Origin: Lachnospiraceae bacterium
GTDB taxonomy: Bacteria; Bacillota; Clostridia; Lachnospirales; Lachnospiraceae
Reading direction: 5' to 3'
Assembly (NCBI GenBank): GCA_017542245.1
Contig: JAFXXN010000160.1
Coordinates: forward strand, 62,001 to 126,000
DNA length: 64,000 bases
The position numbers and the translations under genes were made by a program. Positions 35,716 to 46,796 of this stretch are shown in pieces. The first letter of the stretch is position 1; each line of letters begins with the position of its first letter. Below the pieces are notes generated by a model that saw nothing but the letters and a program-made list of their open reading frames with translations, was not told where the DNA came from and made no database searches.

Positions 35716-36654
35716 ATGAGCGAGTTTAATAATGATCCCAAAGGCGCTAAGGCCGGAGATGATAATATAGAACATATACGTCAGCCAAAGTCAAAGGCAC
35801 CGCTTATAATCTTTGCTATCATTCTTGTCATCGGTATTTTGGTGGGAATGAATTCTTTGGTTGTTACAAAAGAAAATGAGTATACACTTATCAAACAGTT
35901 CGGAAAAGTAGAGAGAGTGCTTGTCAGTGCAGGTTTATCATTCAGGATTCCGTTTATCCAGACTACTGATACACTTCCTAAAACCATGCTTCTGTATGAT
36001 CTTACCGCATCGGACGTTATCACACAGGATAAGAAAACCATGGTTGTAGACAGTTATGTATTATGGAAGATCAACGATCCTCTTAAGTTTACTCAGACAT
36101 TGACAAATATTTCAAATGCCGAGGGTCGTATAAATACTATAGTTTATAACTCTATGAAAAATATCATAAGCAGTATGAACCAGAGTGAGGTTATCAGTTC
36201 TCGTGACGGAATACTTAGCCAGGCAATAATGAATAATATCGGTTCAAGTGTTGAACAGTACGGTATAGAGCTTGTAACGGTAGAAACAAAGCATCTCGAT
36301 CTTCCGAGTGATAATAAAGCTGCTGTTTATGAGCGTATGATCTCTGAAAGAAATAATATAGCTGCTTCGTATACTGCTTCAGGTGAATCGGACGCAAAGA
36401 TGATCCGTACCAAAACCGATAATGAGATTGTTGTAAGCGTTTCTGAGGCAGAGGCAAAGGCAGAAAAGATTATCGCAGAAGGTGAGGCAGAGTACATGAG
36501 GATTCTTTCCGAAGTATATAATACACCTGACAGGGCTGAGTTCTATACATTTGTAAGAGCACTTGATGCCGCAAAGAAGTCTATGAAGGGAAATAAAACC
36601 CTGATTTTAAGTAAAGATTCTCCTCTTGCAGAGATTTTTAATAAAATTGATTAA
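35716..36654 (+). CDS. SPFH/Band 7 membrane protein (HflC-like)
   Basis: 312 residues; membrane helix at about 29-48, SPFH domain from VVTKENEYTLIKQFGKV, and a C-terminal coiled coil with EAEAKAEKIIAEGEAEYMRI, the hallmark of HflC. Encoded 22 nt after the HflK-like gene, so the two subunits are co-produced and likely form a hetero-oligomeric ring on the membrane. AAAAAGGAGA precedes the ATG. Confidence 0.88.
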   Translation: MSEFNNDPKGAKAGDDNIEHIRQPKSKAPLIIFAIILVIGILVGMNSLVVTKENEYTLIKQFGKVERVLVSAGLSFRIPFIQTTDTLPKTMLLYDLTASDVITQDKKTMVVDSYVLWKINDPLKFTQTLTNISNAEGRINTIVYNSMKNIISSMNQSEVISSRDGILSQAIMNNIGSSVEQYGIELVTVETKHLDLPSDNKAAVYERMISERNNIAASYTASGESDAKMIRTKTDNEIVVSVSEAEAKAEKIIAEGEAEYMRILSEVYNTPDRAEFYTFVRALDAAKKSMKGNKTLILSKDSPLAEIFNKID

Positions 36655-36742
36655 AAAACTCAGAATTTTCACAATTATGGTATATCATTTTGCCATTCAC
36701 AGCAGGTATTGTTAAGATACAGCTGATTATATCGAAAGGAAA

Positions 36743-37891
36743 ATGAAAATGAAAAAGTTTTTGGCAATCGTATTATGTGCTGCATTATGTTTTTCGCTTG
36801 CAGCATGCAGTAAGAGTGAGAACAGTGGGGACGGAACTGAAAGTACTACAAGCGCTCCCTTAAAGACATCCGTAGAGGAAGGCGTAAACCTTATTACGGG
36901 ATACAAAACAGGGAGTGTTACTTTAGGACAGTATACCGGCCTGACATATAAACCTCTGTCAACAGAGGTTACCGATGAGGAAGTTCAGCAGGAACTTGAA
37001 GATTATCTTTATTCCTATAAATCAAAGGTTGAAGTTACCGACAGAGATACGGTTCAGACCGGAGATGTAGTTGATATTGATTATGAAGGTCTGAAGGACG
37101 GAGTTGCTTTTGACGGAGGTACCGGAAATACCAGTGCACTTCAGATAGGTTCGGGAAAGTTTATCCCCGGATTTGAGGATGCGCTTATAGGACATAAAAA
37201 GGGAACTTCATTCTCGATAGATGTTACATTCCCCGAGAATTATAAAAATACCGACCTTGCGGGACAGCCGGCAGTATTTAATATAACTCTTAACGGAATA
37301 TATACATATATTATACCTGAAGCTACCGATGAGTTTATTGCCGAAAAGACAACAAATAAGTATACTACCGTTGAGGCTTATAAAGAAAACATCAGGAACC
37401 AGAAAAAGGAAGAAAAGGAAGAGGATGCAGCTATCCAGAAGGAATATGACCTTATCCAGAAGCTTATTGATGTAACAACCTACAATATAGATATGGAATC
37501 TGAAATTCAGAGAGGTTATGAAAGCCTTATAGAGTATAACAACAGCATGACCATGGCAACATACGGAATGGACGCTGCAGGATTCTATTATTCATACTAC
37601 GGAGTTCCGCTTGACCAGTATGAACAGCTTATGCGTAATCAGGCTGAGTTTTCGGTAAAATATGAATTTGCCCGTTCGGCTATAGTTGAGGCAGAGAACT
37701 TTACTGTAACTGATGATGAGATAACAGAACTTGCCAATAAACAGATGACACAATATGGTTATTCGACCTTGGATGAATTCTATACCGCTCTTGAGTCTGC
37801 AAACGGTGTGGAAGCAAAGTTGTTTTTGACAGAACAGGTTAAACTTAATAAAGCAACAGACCTTATTCTTTCAACAGCTATTCCGGAATAA
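36743..37891 (+). CDS. FKBP-type PPIase lipoprotein with trigger-factor-like C-terminus
   Basis: 382 residues. Signal peptide with lipobox LAAC (Cys near 23). After a Ser/Thr-rich spacer an FKBP domain (about 105-195; GDVVDIDYEG, then FIPGFEDALIGHKKG) is followed by a long helical part similar to the trigger factor C-terminus. It should act as an extracytoplasmic foldase/chaperone for secreted proteins, functionally like PrsA. The large secreted proteins downstream are possible clients (inference). Confidence 0.88.
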   Translation: MKMKKFLAIVLCAALCFSLAACSKSENSGDGTESTTSAPLKTSVEEGVNLITGYKTGSVTLGQYTGLTYKPLSTEVTDEEVQQELEDYLYSYKSKVEVTDRDTVQTGDVVDIDYEGLKDGVAFDGGTGNTSALQIGSGKFIPGFEDALIGHKKGTSFSIDVTFPENYKNTDLAGQPAVFNITLNGIYTYIIPEATDEFIAEKTTNKYTTVEAYKENIRNQKKEEKEEDAAIQKEYDLIQKLIDVTTYNIDMESEIQRGYESLIEYNNSMTMATYGMDAAGFYYSYYGVPLDQYEQLMRNQAEFSVKYEFARSAIVEAENFTVTDDEITELANKQMTQYGYSTLDEFYTALESANGVEAKLFLTEQVKLNKATDLILSTAIPE

Positions 37892-37956
37892 AGAAAAGTA
37901 TTGTGGTATTTAAAAATATTTTTGTTAAGTTTTTAAAGAAATTGAAAATATAGTTC

Positions 37957-37985
37957 TTGACATTTTGGAGTATCTAATATATTAT
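37957..37985 (+). promoter_or_regulatory. promoter of the valS leader
   Basis: TTGACA (37957-37962), 17 bp, TATTAT (37980-37985). Starts the T-box leader RNA near 37992. Confidence 0.75.
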
Positions 37986-37991
37986 ATAGCC

Positions 37992-38356
37992 ATATTTGAA
38001 ATGCAATGACGGAGAGGATTAGTTAAATGGAAGTGTCAGAGAGAACGGCCCAAGGCTGAAAGGCTGTTTCATGAAAGTTTAATGAAGGTAGCTCCTGAGC
38101 AGTGTTTCTGAATGAAATCTTTTAGCTTCGGCATCATTTAGGTTTGTGTATAAAGCATAGGATGCAGAGAAAGTTTTAAGAGAATGAAGTAGGAAACATC
38201 GGGAAGTCCCGTTACAGACGAGCAGCTTGTTTGAGCTTGCGTAAATGAGACCGGATTGAGAGTTTGTGTTGGATTTGATCATGCAGCTCCCCGGTGAATT
38301 AAGGTGGTATCACGATAGCCCTCATCGTCCTTATGCGGTGGGGGCTTATATTTTTT
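37992..38356 (+). promoter_or_regulatory. T-box leader controlling valS
   Basis: The conserved T-box stretch AAGGTGGTATCACG lies at 38301-38314 and is followed by an 11-bp GC-rich terminator stem (38317-38327 with 38335-38345) and a T-run. Upstream, CAGAGAGAACGG (near 38037-38048) fits the GA-motif of Stem I. A GTA valine codon at 38088-38090 (AAGGTAGC) is the best specifier candidate. Uncharged tRNA-Val would stabilise the antiterminator. Codon assignment is tentative. Confidence 0.85.
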
Positions 38357-38407
38357 ATATTATGGGTTAGGGTTACTGTTTTGACCGGAAAACCCTAAAT
38401 GTAACAG

Positions 38408-38543
38408 AGGCTTCTCCTTGAGGAGAAGCTGTCAGCGAAGCTGACTGATGAGGTGTAAGGTAATATTATTTGTAGTTATATAGCTTATTGAGAATAACAC
38501 CTCATCCGGCACTTCGTGCCACCTTCCCCTCAAGGGGAAGGCT
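38408..38543. mobile_element. R3 MITE-like element within the valS leader
   Basis: 136 bp with about 48-bp imperfect terminal inverted repeats. Each end folds into two hairpins, e.g. CTTCTCCTTGAGGAGAAG and GTCAGCGAAGCTGAC on the left; CCTTCCCCTTGAGGGGAAGG and GGCACGAAGTGCC on the right (complement), followed by GATGAGGTGT. Paired differences between the ends preserve the hairpins. It is inserted between the T-box terminator and the valS ribosome site, which begins only a few bases after it. No transposase; no clear target duplication. Confidence 0.8.
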
Positions 38544-38558
38544 GAAAAGGAGGAGAAT

Positions 38559-41270
38559 ATGGCAGAGAAAGAATTAATGGCTAAAACCTACGATCCGAAA
38601 CAGATCGAAGACCGTCTCTACTCAAAGTGGGTAGAGAAAAGATACTTCCATGCAGAAGTAGATGAAACAAAGAAACCCTTTACCATCGTGATCCCACCCC
38701 CCAATATTACGGGACAGCTTCACATGGGTCACGCACTTGACAATACCATGCAGGATATCCTTATCCGTTTCAAACGTATGCAGGGATATAATGCACTCTG
38801 GCAGCCCGGTACGGACCATGCTTCCATAGCTACCGAGGCAAAGATCGTTGAGACACTTAAAAAAGAAGGCACCTCAAAGGAAGAACTCGGACGTGAGAAG
38901 TTCCTGGAGCGTGCCTGGGCATGGAAAAAGGAATACGGCGGAAGAATTGTAAGTCAGTTAAAGAAGCTCGGTTCATCCTGTGACTGGGAACGAGAGAGAT
39001 TTACCATGGATGAGGGCTGCAACAAGGCCGTTACCGAGGTATTCACAAAGCTCTATGACAAGGGCTGGATTTACAAGGGATCACGTATCGTAAACTGGTG
39101 TCCTGTTTGTCAGACCTCTATCTCTGATGCAGAGGTTAATTACGAGGAGCAGCAGGGACATTTCTGGCACATCAAGTATCCTTTTATCGAGGCTGACGGT
39201 TCTATATCAAAGACAAGATTTCTGGAGTTTGCTACCACACGTCCCGAGACCATGCTCGGTGATACGGGTATAGCAGTAAATCCCGATGACGAGAGATATT
39301 CGGATATAGTAGGCGGCTACGTATGGCTTCCTTTCGTAGACAGGAAGATACCGATCATTGCCGACAGCTATGTAGAAAAAGATTTCGGAACAGGCGTAGT
39401 TAAGATCACACCCGCTCATGATCCTAACGACTTTGAGGTAGGAAAGCGTCACAACCTGCCTGAGATCAATATATTAAATGACGATGCTACCATTAATGAA
39501 AACGGCGGAAAGTTTGCCGGTATGGATCGTTATGAGGCAAGAAAACAGATCGTTAAAGAACTTGACGAAATGGGACTTCTTGTTCGTATTGAGGATTACT
39601 CACATAATGTAGGTACATGCTATCGCTGTCATTCTACAGTAGAACCCATGATAAAGAAGCAGTGGTTCGTAAAGATGGACGAGATGATAAAGCCTGCCGT
39701 AAACGGCGTAAAAACCGGCGATATCAAGCTTGTACCTGAGAGGATGGATAAGACCTACTTCAACTGGACTGACAATATCCGTGACTGGTGTATCTCCAGA
39801 CAGCTCTGGTGGGGACACAGGATACCTGCTTATTACTGTGATGACTGCGGTGAGATCATAGTATCTAAGACAACTCCTGCTAAGTGTCCTAAGTGCGGCA
39901 GCACTCATCTGACACAGGATCCCGATACACTCGATACATGGTTTTCTTCAGCACTTTGGCCTTTCTCGACACTCGGATGGCCTGAGAAGACAAAGGATCT
40001 TGAGTATTTCTATCCTACGGATGTACTTGTAACCGGTTATGATATCATATTCTTCTGGGTTATCAGAATGATATTCTCAGGATACGAGCAGATGGGCGAG
40101 AAACCTTTCCATACAGTTCTTTTCCATGGTCTTGTACGAGATGATCAGGGCAGGAAGATGAGTAAGTCCTTAGGAAACGGTATCGATCCTCTTGAAGTAA
40201 TTGATAAGTACGGCGCAGATGCTTTACGTTTTATGCTCATCACCGGTAATGCACCCGGAAACGATATGCGTTTCTACTGGTCTAGAGTAGAGGCTGCACG
40301 TAATTTCGCCAACAAGGTATGGAATGCTTCACGTTTTATCATGATGAACATGCAGCAGTTAAAGGATGCAGGGATCGATGTTGATTTCGAGGCTTCCATA
40401 GATTCAATAAAAGGTTTGTTAAAGGATGCAGATAAGTGGATACTTTCCAAGATGAACGATGTAACAAAAGAAGTTACCGATGACCTTGAGAAGTTCGAAC
40501 TCGGAATCGCTGCGCAGAAGGTTTATGACTTTATCTGGGAAGAACTGTGCGACTGGTATATCGAGATGGTTAAGCCTAGACTCTATGGTGAGGATACAGA
40601 GACTAAGAAGGCTGCTATCTGGACACTTAACAGTGTACTTACAGATGCATTAAAGCTTTTACATCCGTTTATGCCTTTCGTAACTGAGGAAATCTTCTGT
40701 AACCTTAAGGCAGAGCAGGGTCTGGCAGACAAGTACGAGTCAATTATGATCTCAGACTGGCCTCTTTACAAGTCTGATTACAGCTTCTCTGCAGAGGAAA
40801 AGGCAGTAGAACTCATAAAGGAAGCCGTAAAGGGTATCAGAAATGTACGTACAGAACTCGGCGTAGCTCCTTCGCGTAAGGCAGCGGTATACGTAGTAAC
40901 AGAGTCCGACGAAGTAAAGAATATATTTACAAACAGCAAGGTATTCTTTGCGGCACTCGGCGGAGCATCGTCCGTTACAATCCAGTCGGATAAGACAGGT
41001 ATCGGTGATGACGCAGTATCTGCAGTTATACACGGTGCGGTAATCTATATTCCTTTTGCAGAGCTTGTAGATATAGCTAAGGAAATAGAGAGACTTGAGA
41101 AGGAAAAGGCAAGACTCGAAGGAGAGCTTAAACGTGTAAACGGAATGCTTTCAAATCCCAACTTCGTAAACAAGGCTCCTGAGGCTAAGCTTAACGAAGA
41201 AAAGGAAAAACTTGCAAAATACACCAGCATGTATGAACAGGTAAATGAGAGACTTAAAGCATTAAAATAG
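38559..41270 (+). CDS. valS: valyl-tRNA synthetase
   Basis: 903 residues, class I. HIGH motif HMGH in [15 protein letters not shown] (near 46-60), WCPVC and CDDCGE...CPKCG zinc motifs, KMSKS in [11 protein letters not shown] (near 530), anticodon-binding helical domain and a C-terminal coiled-coil arm (about 845-900). Charges tRNA-Val, with CP1 editing domain (about 190-370). AGGAGGAG precedes the ATG. Controlled by the T-box leader. Confidence 0.96.
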   Translation: MAEKELMAKTYDPKQIEDRLYSKWVEKRYFHAEVDETKKPFTIVIPPPNITGQLHMGHALDNTMQDILIRFKRMQGYNALWQPGTDHASIATEAKIVETLKKEGTSKEELGREKFLERAWAWKKEYGGRIVSQLKKLGSSCDWERERFTMDEGCNKAVTEVFTKLYDKGWIYKGSRIVNWCPVCQTSISDAEVNYEEQQGHFWHIKYPFIEADGSISKTRFLEFATTRPETMLGDTGIAVNPDDERYSDIVGGYVWLPFVDRKIPIIADSYVEKDFGTGVVKITPAHDPNDFEVGKRHNLPEINILNDDATINENGGKFAGMDRYEARKQIVKELDEMGLLVRIEDYSHNVGTCYRCHSTVEPMIKKQWFVKMDEMIKPAVNGVKTGDIKLVPERMDKTYFNWTDNIRDWCISRQLWWGHRIPAYYCDDCGEIIVSKTTPAKCPKCGSTHLTQDPDTLDTWFSSALWPFSTLGWPEKTKDLEYFYPTDVLVTGYDIIFFWVIRMIFSGYEQMGEKPFHTVLFHGLVRDDQGRKMSKSLGNGIDPLEVIDKYGADALRFMLITGNAPGNDMRFYWSRVEAARNFANKVWNASRFIMMNMQQLKDAGIDVDFEASIDSIKGLLKDADKWILSKMNDVTKEVTDDLEKFELGIAAQKVYDFIWEELCDWYIEMVKPRLYGEDTETKKAAIWTLNSVLTDALKLLHPFMPFVTEEIFCNLKAEQGLADKYESIMISDWPLYKSDYSFSAEEKAVELIKEAVKGIRNVRTELGVAPSRKAAVYVVTESDEVKNIFTNSKVFFAALGGASSVTIQSDKTGIGDDAVSAVIHGAVIYIPFAELVDIAKEIERLEKEKARLEGELKRVNGMLSNPNFVNKAPEAKLNEEKEKLAKYTSMYEQVNERLKALK

Positions 41271-41341
41271 TTCACATTTGCCATTTTTCTGACACAATTA
41301 ATAAAATTTGTAAAATATTTGAAAATTAAAGCATTTAGGCA

Positions 41342-41370
41342 TTGAATTTAAAATCGAAATACACTATAAT
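41342..41370 (+). promoter_or_regulatory. promoter of the first large secreted protein
   Basis: TTGAAT (41342-41347), 17 bp, TATAAT (41365-41370). The -10 lies in the left arm of an 11-bp inverted repeat (41359-41369 with 41417-41427) whose right arm runs into seven T. That structure could serve as the valS terminator read from upstream; its 47-nt loop makes this weak. Confidence 0.6.
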
Positions 41371-41446
41371 GTATCATGGTGCAAGGCAGAACCTGTTTTG
41401 TTAAGCATTCATGAAGTTATAGTGTATTTTTTTCGGAGGATTTATC

Positions 41447-44098
41447 TTGCAGCGTATATATAGATATTTTGTTTTTCTTCTGGCAACGGTTATGCTGCTG
41501 ACTGTTGTTCCGGAAAGCTCCGATATATCTGCAAAAGCCGGTCTTATAAGTTCGGAAAGAAATGCTTCTGTCAAAAAAGCCCCGGTTCTAAAAGAAAAGG
41601 TTAAAGTCCTTTTCCTTGGGGAATGTACAGGAAAAGCCAAAGACGGAACTAAAGCAGATTATTCAAGTATATTGAATGTCAGAGAGCTGATAGACAGATT
41701 TGATGCTGATAAATATGATATCACTTTAAAATCAAAAAATAAAAGCATAGTAACGGTCAGCAGTAAAAAAGACAGGATCTATGCCAAAGGGATAGGACAG
41801 ACAAAGGTCACGGTTAAGATAAAGAAAAAAGCTGATAAGACGGTAGTACTTAAGAAGAATATCCGTATATCGGTAAAGAAAAATGCCGATGCAGAAACAT
41901 TTATCGTTAACGGACTTGAAAGCGGACAGATTGTATATTCCGGGGATGAGATAAAGGTTGATATGCCGGGAGACTATACCGACATAAGGACTATTATCTG
42001 TGAGGATAACGGAGTGAGCATTTCTCAGTTATCGGATGAAAAAAGTTTTATACTGATTTTTGAAAAACCCGGCGTTTACAATATCACGGCAGCAGCTTAT
42101 CTCAGCGCGGAATTTGACGGATTTACGGCTTATCAGAAATTTGAGATTACCGTAAAGGACAGAAAAGGCTCTGTATATCAGAAGACAGCCGATACGATCG
42201 TCTTTGAAGGCGGACCGGTTGATGAAGATTTAAATGCCGAAGATATCGCAGTATATGAAGAGCAGGACGGAGTTCCGGTCTTCTGGTCTTATGCCTCAAG
42301 GGCCGATGTGATCGATGACTGTGCAGTAATAACTCTTTTTAAGAGTCTTGGCAGCAATAAGAAATACATTCTTGAATATGACGGACTGAGTTTCACGTTT
42401 ATGTCGGGAGCTTGTGGGATAGCCGATGTAGCATCATTTGACATAGTTGAAACAACTGTTCCTGCAGGTGAAAGTAAAGAGCTGACGTTTAGGTATTACA
42501 ACCTAAAAGGCATGGATATTACTTCCGCCGTAAAAAATCTTCTGTATGAAAATATCAAGCTTTCGCTGAAAGATAAAGAAGATGAATTTGTTGCGTACTT
42601 TGACGGACATAAGCTGTGCATTGTAGAAAGCGGGAAAAAAATAGCTGTTACGGCGAAACTCTTGATCCCTGAGATACCCGGAGTTTCAAAAGAGAAAGAA
42701 TTAAGTACGGCAGCAGTTATAACATCGGTTCCCAAAAAAGGCGGTTCATTTACCGGAAATGCAGTTTATACCATTAAAAGGACAAATCCCGACTTTTTTA
42801 TTTGGGGACAGAAATGCATTAACAGTCTGCCATTAGGAGACGATGCAGTTTTTGAGGCGTTGTTCGAAATGGATGACGGAAGCGTCAGGAAACTTAAGGA
42901 CGCAGGAATCACAAAGATTCTCATAGGTGATATGCATGTCGCCATGCTTGGTAAAGAAACAGAGGCAGGCGGATATGAGCTCATTTTGAACAATATCGGG
43001 ACCACATCCATTCTATGCTTTGTTGGCGATGAGGTAATAGGAAATTTCGAGATAAGCGTACTTCCTAAAAGAATTCCTTCGGAACTTAAGGTTGGGCTTA
43101 CAAAGAACAGGCTTAATACAAACAGTCTTGTGGAAGATTACATCATAGTAAAGGCAGATGTGCTGGATCAGTACGGTGAATGTATGGACACCGACGGATT
43201 TACCGTGACACAGGACGAAGTCAACAAAAAACAGATAGGGAACATTGTATTTAATGAGATATCTCCCGGAAGGTATGTTGTAAACGGATATGAATGCAGG
43301 GCCGATAAGGAACAGAAAGCGGTTGCTGCCAAAGTAACCTGGAAGGATTTTTCAGAAGAAATAAGATTTTTCATTAAAGATGTTGAATATGATCCCTCAT
43401 ACGAAGAGTTTAGTTATAAGCTTGAAGCGGATGGAAAATTATTTATAGATACCGCTCTCGGACTAAGAACCGAAGCTCCCGAAAGCACGTTTGTTACCGT
43501 CAAGCTTTCAAAAGACGGTTACTATGTAAGTGAGGGAACCGGACATTTCTTTACGGAACTTCCGTCTGTAAAGAACGGAGCAGCTTATTACGGAATGGAG
43601 CCCGGCAGCTGTTTCTACGGTATCACTATTGAACATACCGGAAAAAATGGGGAAAAGATTTTTGTCGGAAATGATGAGGAATGTATAATACCTACCTATT
43701 CCGATATGGAATTTCTTCCGTACACATATGGTAAAAAACTTGAGACCGGAAGTTATGAGATACGTGTATACCGTATAAAGGTTCAGGAAAAGCTTTCTGA
43801 TATAAAGATATGCGATTCTATGACCATAAAGGTTATTGATTCAGATCCGGAGATTGAAGTCATACAGACCGCTCAATCTTATTCAGGGAAAATAAAGGAC
43901 TGGACCGAAGCCATTCCCGATTATTTCACTTTCCTCTTCTGTGGGGAAGACATTTCAAAATACATAACCAAGGTTGACTGTGTTGAGGGTTCAACAGGAA
44001 GCGTTTTTGTAAGAAGTGTGGATTTTATGATTCCTGATCCATACTTTGGGCTGTTTACAAAAACGGCTCTGGTTGAAAGACTCATCACTAAACAATAA
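41447..44098 (+). CDS. large secreted Ig-like protein A
   Basis: 883 residues from a TTG start with CGGAGGA at 41434-41440. Signal peptide about 1-27. The N-terminal third has Ig-like (Big_2-type) beta-sandwich character (SKNKSIVTVSSKKDRIYAKGIGQTKVTV split over residues 95-125), followed by several beta-rich modules. No LPXTG, SLH or other anchor motif is visible. It is paralogous to the next gene: both share length, the VGG/LGE-opening strand, the KATVTVK-like segment, NRLNTNS/ATLNVNS strand and YGKKLETGSYEI / YQKKLETGNYII blocks. Surface or extracellular-matrix role suspected. Confidence 0.7.
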   Translation: MQRIYRYFVFLLATVMLLTVVPESSDISAKAGLISSERNASVKKAPVLKEKVKVLFLGECTGKAKDGTKADYSSILNVRELIDRFDADKYDITLKSKNKSIVTVSSKKDRIYAKGIGQTKVTVKIKKKADKTVVLKKNIRISVKKNADAETFIVNGLESGQIVYSGDEIKVDMPGDYTDIRTIICEDNGVSISQLSDEKSFILIFEKPGVYNITAAAYLSAEFDGFTAYQKFEITVKDRKGSVYQKTADTIVFEGGPVDEDLNAEDIAVYEEQDGVPVFWSYASRADVIDDCAVITLFKSLGSNKKYILEYDGLSFTFMSGACGIADVASFDIVETTVPAGESKELTFRYYNLKGMDITSAVKNLLYENIKLSLKDKEDEFVAYFDGHKLCIVESGKKIAVTAKLLIPEIPGVSKEKELSTAAVITSVPKKGGSFTGNAVYTIKRTNPDFFIWGQKCINSLPLGDDAVFEALFEMDDGSVRKLKDAGITKILIGDMHVAMLGKETEAGGYELILNNIGTTSILCFVGDEVIGNFEISVLPKRIPSELKVGLTKNRLNTNSLVEDYIIVKADVLDQYGECMDTDGFTVTQDEVNKKQIGNIVFNEISPGRYVVNGYECRADKEQKAVAAKVTWKDFSEEIRFFIKDVEYDPSYEEFSYKLEADGKLFIDTALGLRTEAPESTFVTVKLSKDGYYVSEGTGHFFTELPSVKNGAAYYGMEPGSCFYGITIEHTGKNGEKIFVGNDEECIIPTYSDMEFLPYTYGKKLETGSYEIRVYRIKVQEKLSDIKICDSMTIKVIDSDPEIEVIQTAQSYSGKIKDWTEAIPDYFTFLFCGEDISKYITKVDCVEGSTGSVFVRSVDFMIPDPYFGLFTKTALVERLITKQ

Positions 44099-44122
44099 AT
44101 CAACAAAAAATGGAGGGTAAAC

Positions 44123-46771
44123 ATGAAAAAAGCTATGAAGTTATTGGCAGCAGTTCTGTGCCTGGTACTTATTGTAGGTACTATACCGGTTCAGGCTGCA
44201 AACACTCTTTCCCTTACCAAGAAATCCAGAATCATTTATGTCGGAGGATTTAAGGGATCGAAGGCCAACGGAAAGAAAGGTGGTTTTTACAGCTATCTTA
44301 AGGTTTCAAAAGTCCTGAAGGGCTATGATTCCAATACGATGGAAATAAAACTTTCATCTGATGATAAAACTGTATGTACTACCAGCAACAAGACAACCAA
44401 TATCAAAGCAAAGAGTGTCGGAACAGCTACCGTAACAGTTAAGGTTAAGGAAAAGGCAACCGGAAAAGAACTCTTTAGCGGAAAAATTGATATCACAGTA
44501 AATAAGCATGCAGCAAAGGACTTTGCCGTAACAGGTATCGAAGACGGCAAGGAATACAAGGCAGGCGATGCAATCACCGTTAAAATGTCAAGAAGCGGTG
44601 ATACCGACTACAGAAGACTTGTATGTGATTCAAGCGATGTAACACTTAAGGCAACCGGAACCAAGGGTTCAGAATACAAGGTAACCTTTAAGAAGGCAGG
44701 AACATATACTATCAATGCCGAGACCTATGCAGGAAAGAATTATTCAGGAACTATTTATCAAAAGAGTTTCAAAGTTACAGTAACAGGTGGTGTAGAGCCT
44801 ACAGCAACTCCTACCGCTACACCTACTCCTACTGCAACACCTTCAGAGTTCACAGTTAAGCAGACAGCACTTGATACATTCGTTATCTCAGGTCTTGAAA
44901 AGCCCGATGATATCAAGAAGAGCGATATCGAGATCTATTACATGATAACAGATGTTAAGTTTTCACAGTCAGCAGGTATCGATAAGGTAACTTCAGACGG
45001 TAAAGATGTTACTGTTAAGATGCTGACCAATTTCATTGCCGGCTTTACTTATTATGTAAACTATAAGGGAAACAGCGGTGATGCAGTAAGCTTTACAGGT
45101 GTTACCTGTGATGTTAAGGATATTGATAAGATTGATATCACAAATAAGAAAGTACTTATAAATGAATATGTAGATCTGGGTATCAGATACTACAACAAGG
45201 ACGGTGTTGATATCACAACAGGTTTAACATCGGTACTTCCTATAGTAACTCTTGTATCATCAACATTTGATGCATATGTTGCAGGAACTCAGGTTTATTT
45301 CCTTAAGCCTAATATAACCTGCGTATTCCAGATTGAAGTCAGCAAGGGAATTGATTCAATAGGAACACCTATTTCTATCAAGCAGCAGGTTGCAGTTTCA
45401 TCATTTGAACCTCATGCAGCAGGCTCCATCTACACCATTAAGCCTTATAACGGTGTATATATGACAAAGGATGATCAGCTGAATACTTCATTCACTATTG
45501 ACACTGCAACACCTGTTATCGAAGCACTTTTCATATATCAGGATGAAACAGGAAAAACCACATATAAGACATTTGACGAAGAAGGTATAACAAGCCTTAA
45601 GGCAGCAGATGAGAAGATTCTCTTCATCGGCTCAAAGATGTCCAACGGCGGATGGTCACTTATCCCTAACAACACAGGTGAAACAACCATTATCTTCTAC
45701 AAGGGAACTGATGCAGTAGCTACCGCAAAGGTTACAGTTCTCGGTGCAAGTACAGCTACAAACCTTACAGTATCACTTTCAAAGGCTACGCTTAACGTGA
45801 ACTCCATAGCTCTTGATTACATTGAGTTAAAGGCAACCGTTAAGGATCAGTACGGAAATGAACTTAAGAGCCAGCCTCTTACCATCGAACAGCATGAAGG
45901 AACCAAGATTGCTACAGGTACTGTTGCATTCGGACCGTTTGACAGTGAAGGCAAGCTTACAATCTACGGATCAAACGTAACTCTTAATTCCGGTGTTAAG
46001 AATGGTATCATTAAGGCAACCGTTAAGGCCGGATCAAATGTAACTCCTTTTGAGATTATGTTCTCAGTAGCAGATCTTTCTGAAGCTAACGTATGGGTAC
46101 TTACATCAAATCCTGAGCAGAGCCTTATCAATATTGATACCGCTATCAAGGCCGGCGATGTAAAACCTGCAGATGTTAAATTTAACATTCAGGCAAGGAA
46201 TGGAGCATTTACGGTTAGGAACGAACTTATCCGCTTCTATGCAAGCAAGCAGCCTACCGCACAGCTTACAGCTACCGATCTTTCAGTAGCAGTAGGTGAT
46301 TCCGTATTCCTTTACACAATTATAAAGGACGGCAAGTTCCTTGATGTACTTCCTGCTATGGTAACCGACTCATCTATGGAGCTTATCTTTAAGGCATATG
46401 ATTACCAGAAGAAGCTTGAAACCGGTAACTACATTATAACTGCATACAAAGTTGTTGCAGGAGCTTCAAATTCTCAGATTGCAGAAATTGGCAGAAGGAC
46501 TGTAGTTGTAACAGACAATCAGCCGGTAATCACTTTCAAGCAGGTTAAGGGACAGACAATTTATGTATCACCTCTTGAAATCGTAAAAGACTGCTTCGAA
46601 TTCTATATTGATGGTAAGAAGCTTGATCCAAGCCTTATCGTTAACGCTGATGTAGCTATAGCTGCTTCAGGAAGCAAGGTAGCTAAGAAAGCTATGATCT
46701 GCATCCACAATGATATCTATGGTGATTTCATCCAGGAGGTAGATATCTCAAGTGCATCAGTTATTACCTGA
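44123..46771 (+). CDS. large secreted Ig-like protein B (possible abundant surface protein)
   Basis: 882 residues; GGAGGG before the ATG, 24 nt after protein A. Signal peptide about 1-26 ending VQAA. An Ig-like N-terminal region is followed by a Pro/Thr linker (PTATPTPTATP, near 235) and several beta-rich modules shared with protein A. Codon use is more uniform than in protein A (mostly AAG, GCA, ACA, CTT, GGA, TCA), which suggests high expression. Without anchor motifs, attachment could be through association with wall polymers or self-assembly. S-layer-like function is a hypothesis only. A strong terminator follows. Confidence 0.7.
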   Translation: MKKAMKLLAAVLCLVLIVGTIPVQAANTLSLTKKSRIIYVGGFKGSKANGKKGGFYSYLKVSKVLKGYDSNTMEIKLSSDDKTVCTTSNKTTNIKAKSVGTATVTVKVKEKATGKELFSGKIDITVNKHAAKDFAVTGIEDGKEYKAGDAITVKMSRSGDTDYRRLVCDSSDVTLKATGTKGSEYKVTFKKAGTYTINAETYAGKNYSGTIYQKSFKVTVTGGVEPTATPTATPTPTATPSEFTVKQTALDTFVISGLEKPDDIKKSDIEIYYMITDVKFSQSAGIDKVTSDGKDVTVKMLTNFIAGFTYYVNYKGNSGDAVSFTGVTCDVKDIDKIDITNKKVLINEYVDLGIRYYNKDGVDITTGLTSVLPIVTLVSSTFDAYVAGTQVYFLKPNITCVFQIEVSKGIDSIGTPISIKQQVAVSSFEPHAAGSIYTIKPYNGVYMTKDDQLNTSFTIDTATPVIEALFIYQDETGKTTYKTFDEEGITSLKAADEKILFIGSKMSNGGWSLIPNNTGETTIIFYKGTDAVATAKVTVLGASTATNLTVSLSKATLNVNSIALDYIELKATVKDQYGNELKSQPLTIEQHEGTKIATGTVAFGPFDSEGKLTIYGSNVTLNSGVKNGIIKATVKAGSNVTPFEIMFSVADLSEANVWVLTSNPEQSLINIDTAIKAGDVKPADVKFNIQARNGAFTVRNELIRFYASKQPTAQLTATDLSVAVGDSVFLYTIIKDGKFLDVLPAMVTDSSMELIFKAYDYQKKLETGNYIITAYKVVAGASNSQIAEIGRRTVVVTDNQPVITFKQVKGQTIYVSPLEIVKDCFEFYIDGKKLDPSLIVNADVAIAASGSKVAKKAMICIHNDIYGDFIQEVDISSASVIT

Positions 46772-46796
46772 TAAACTAACAGATTAAAACTAAAAA

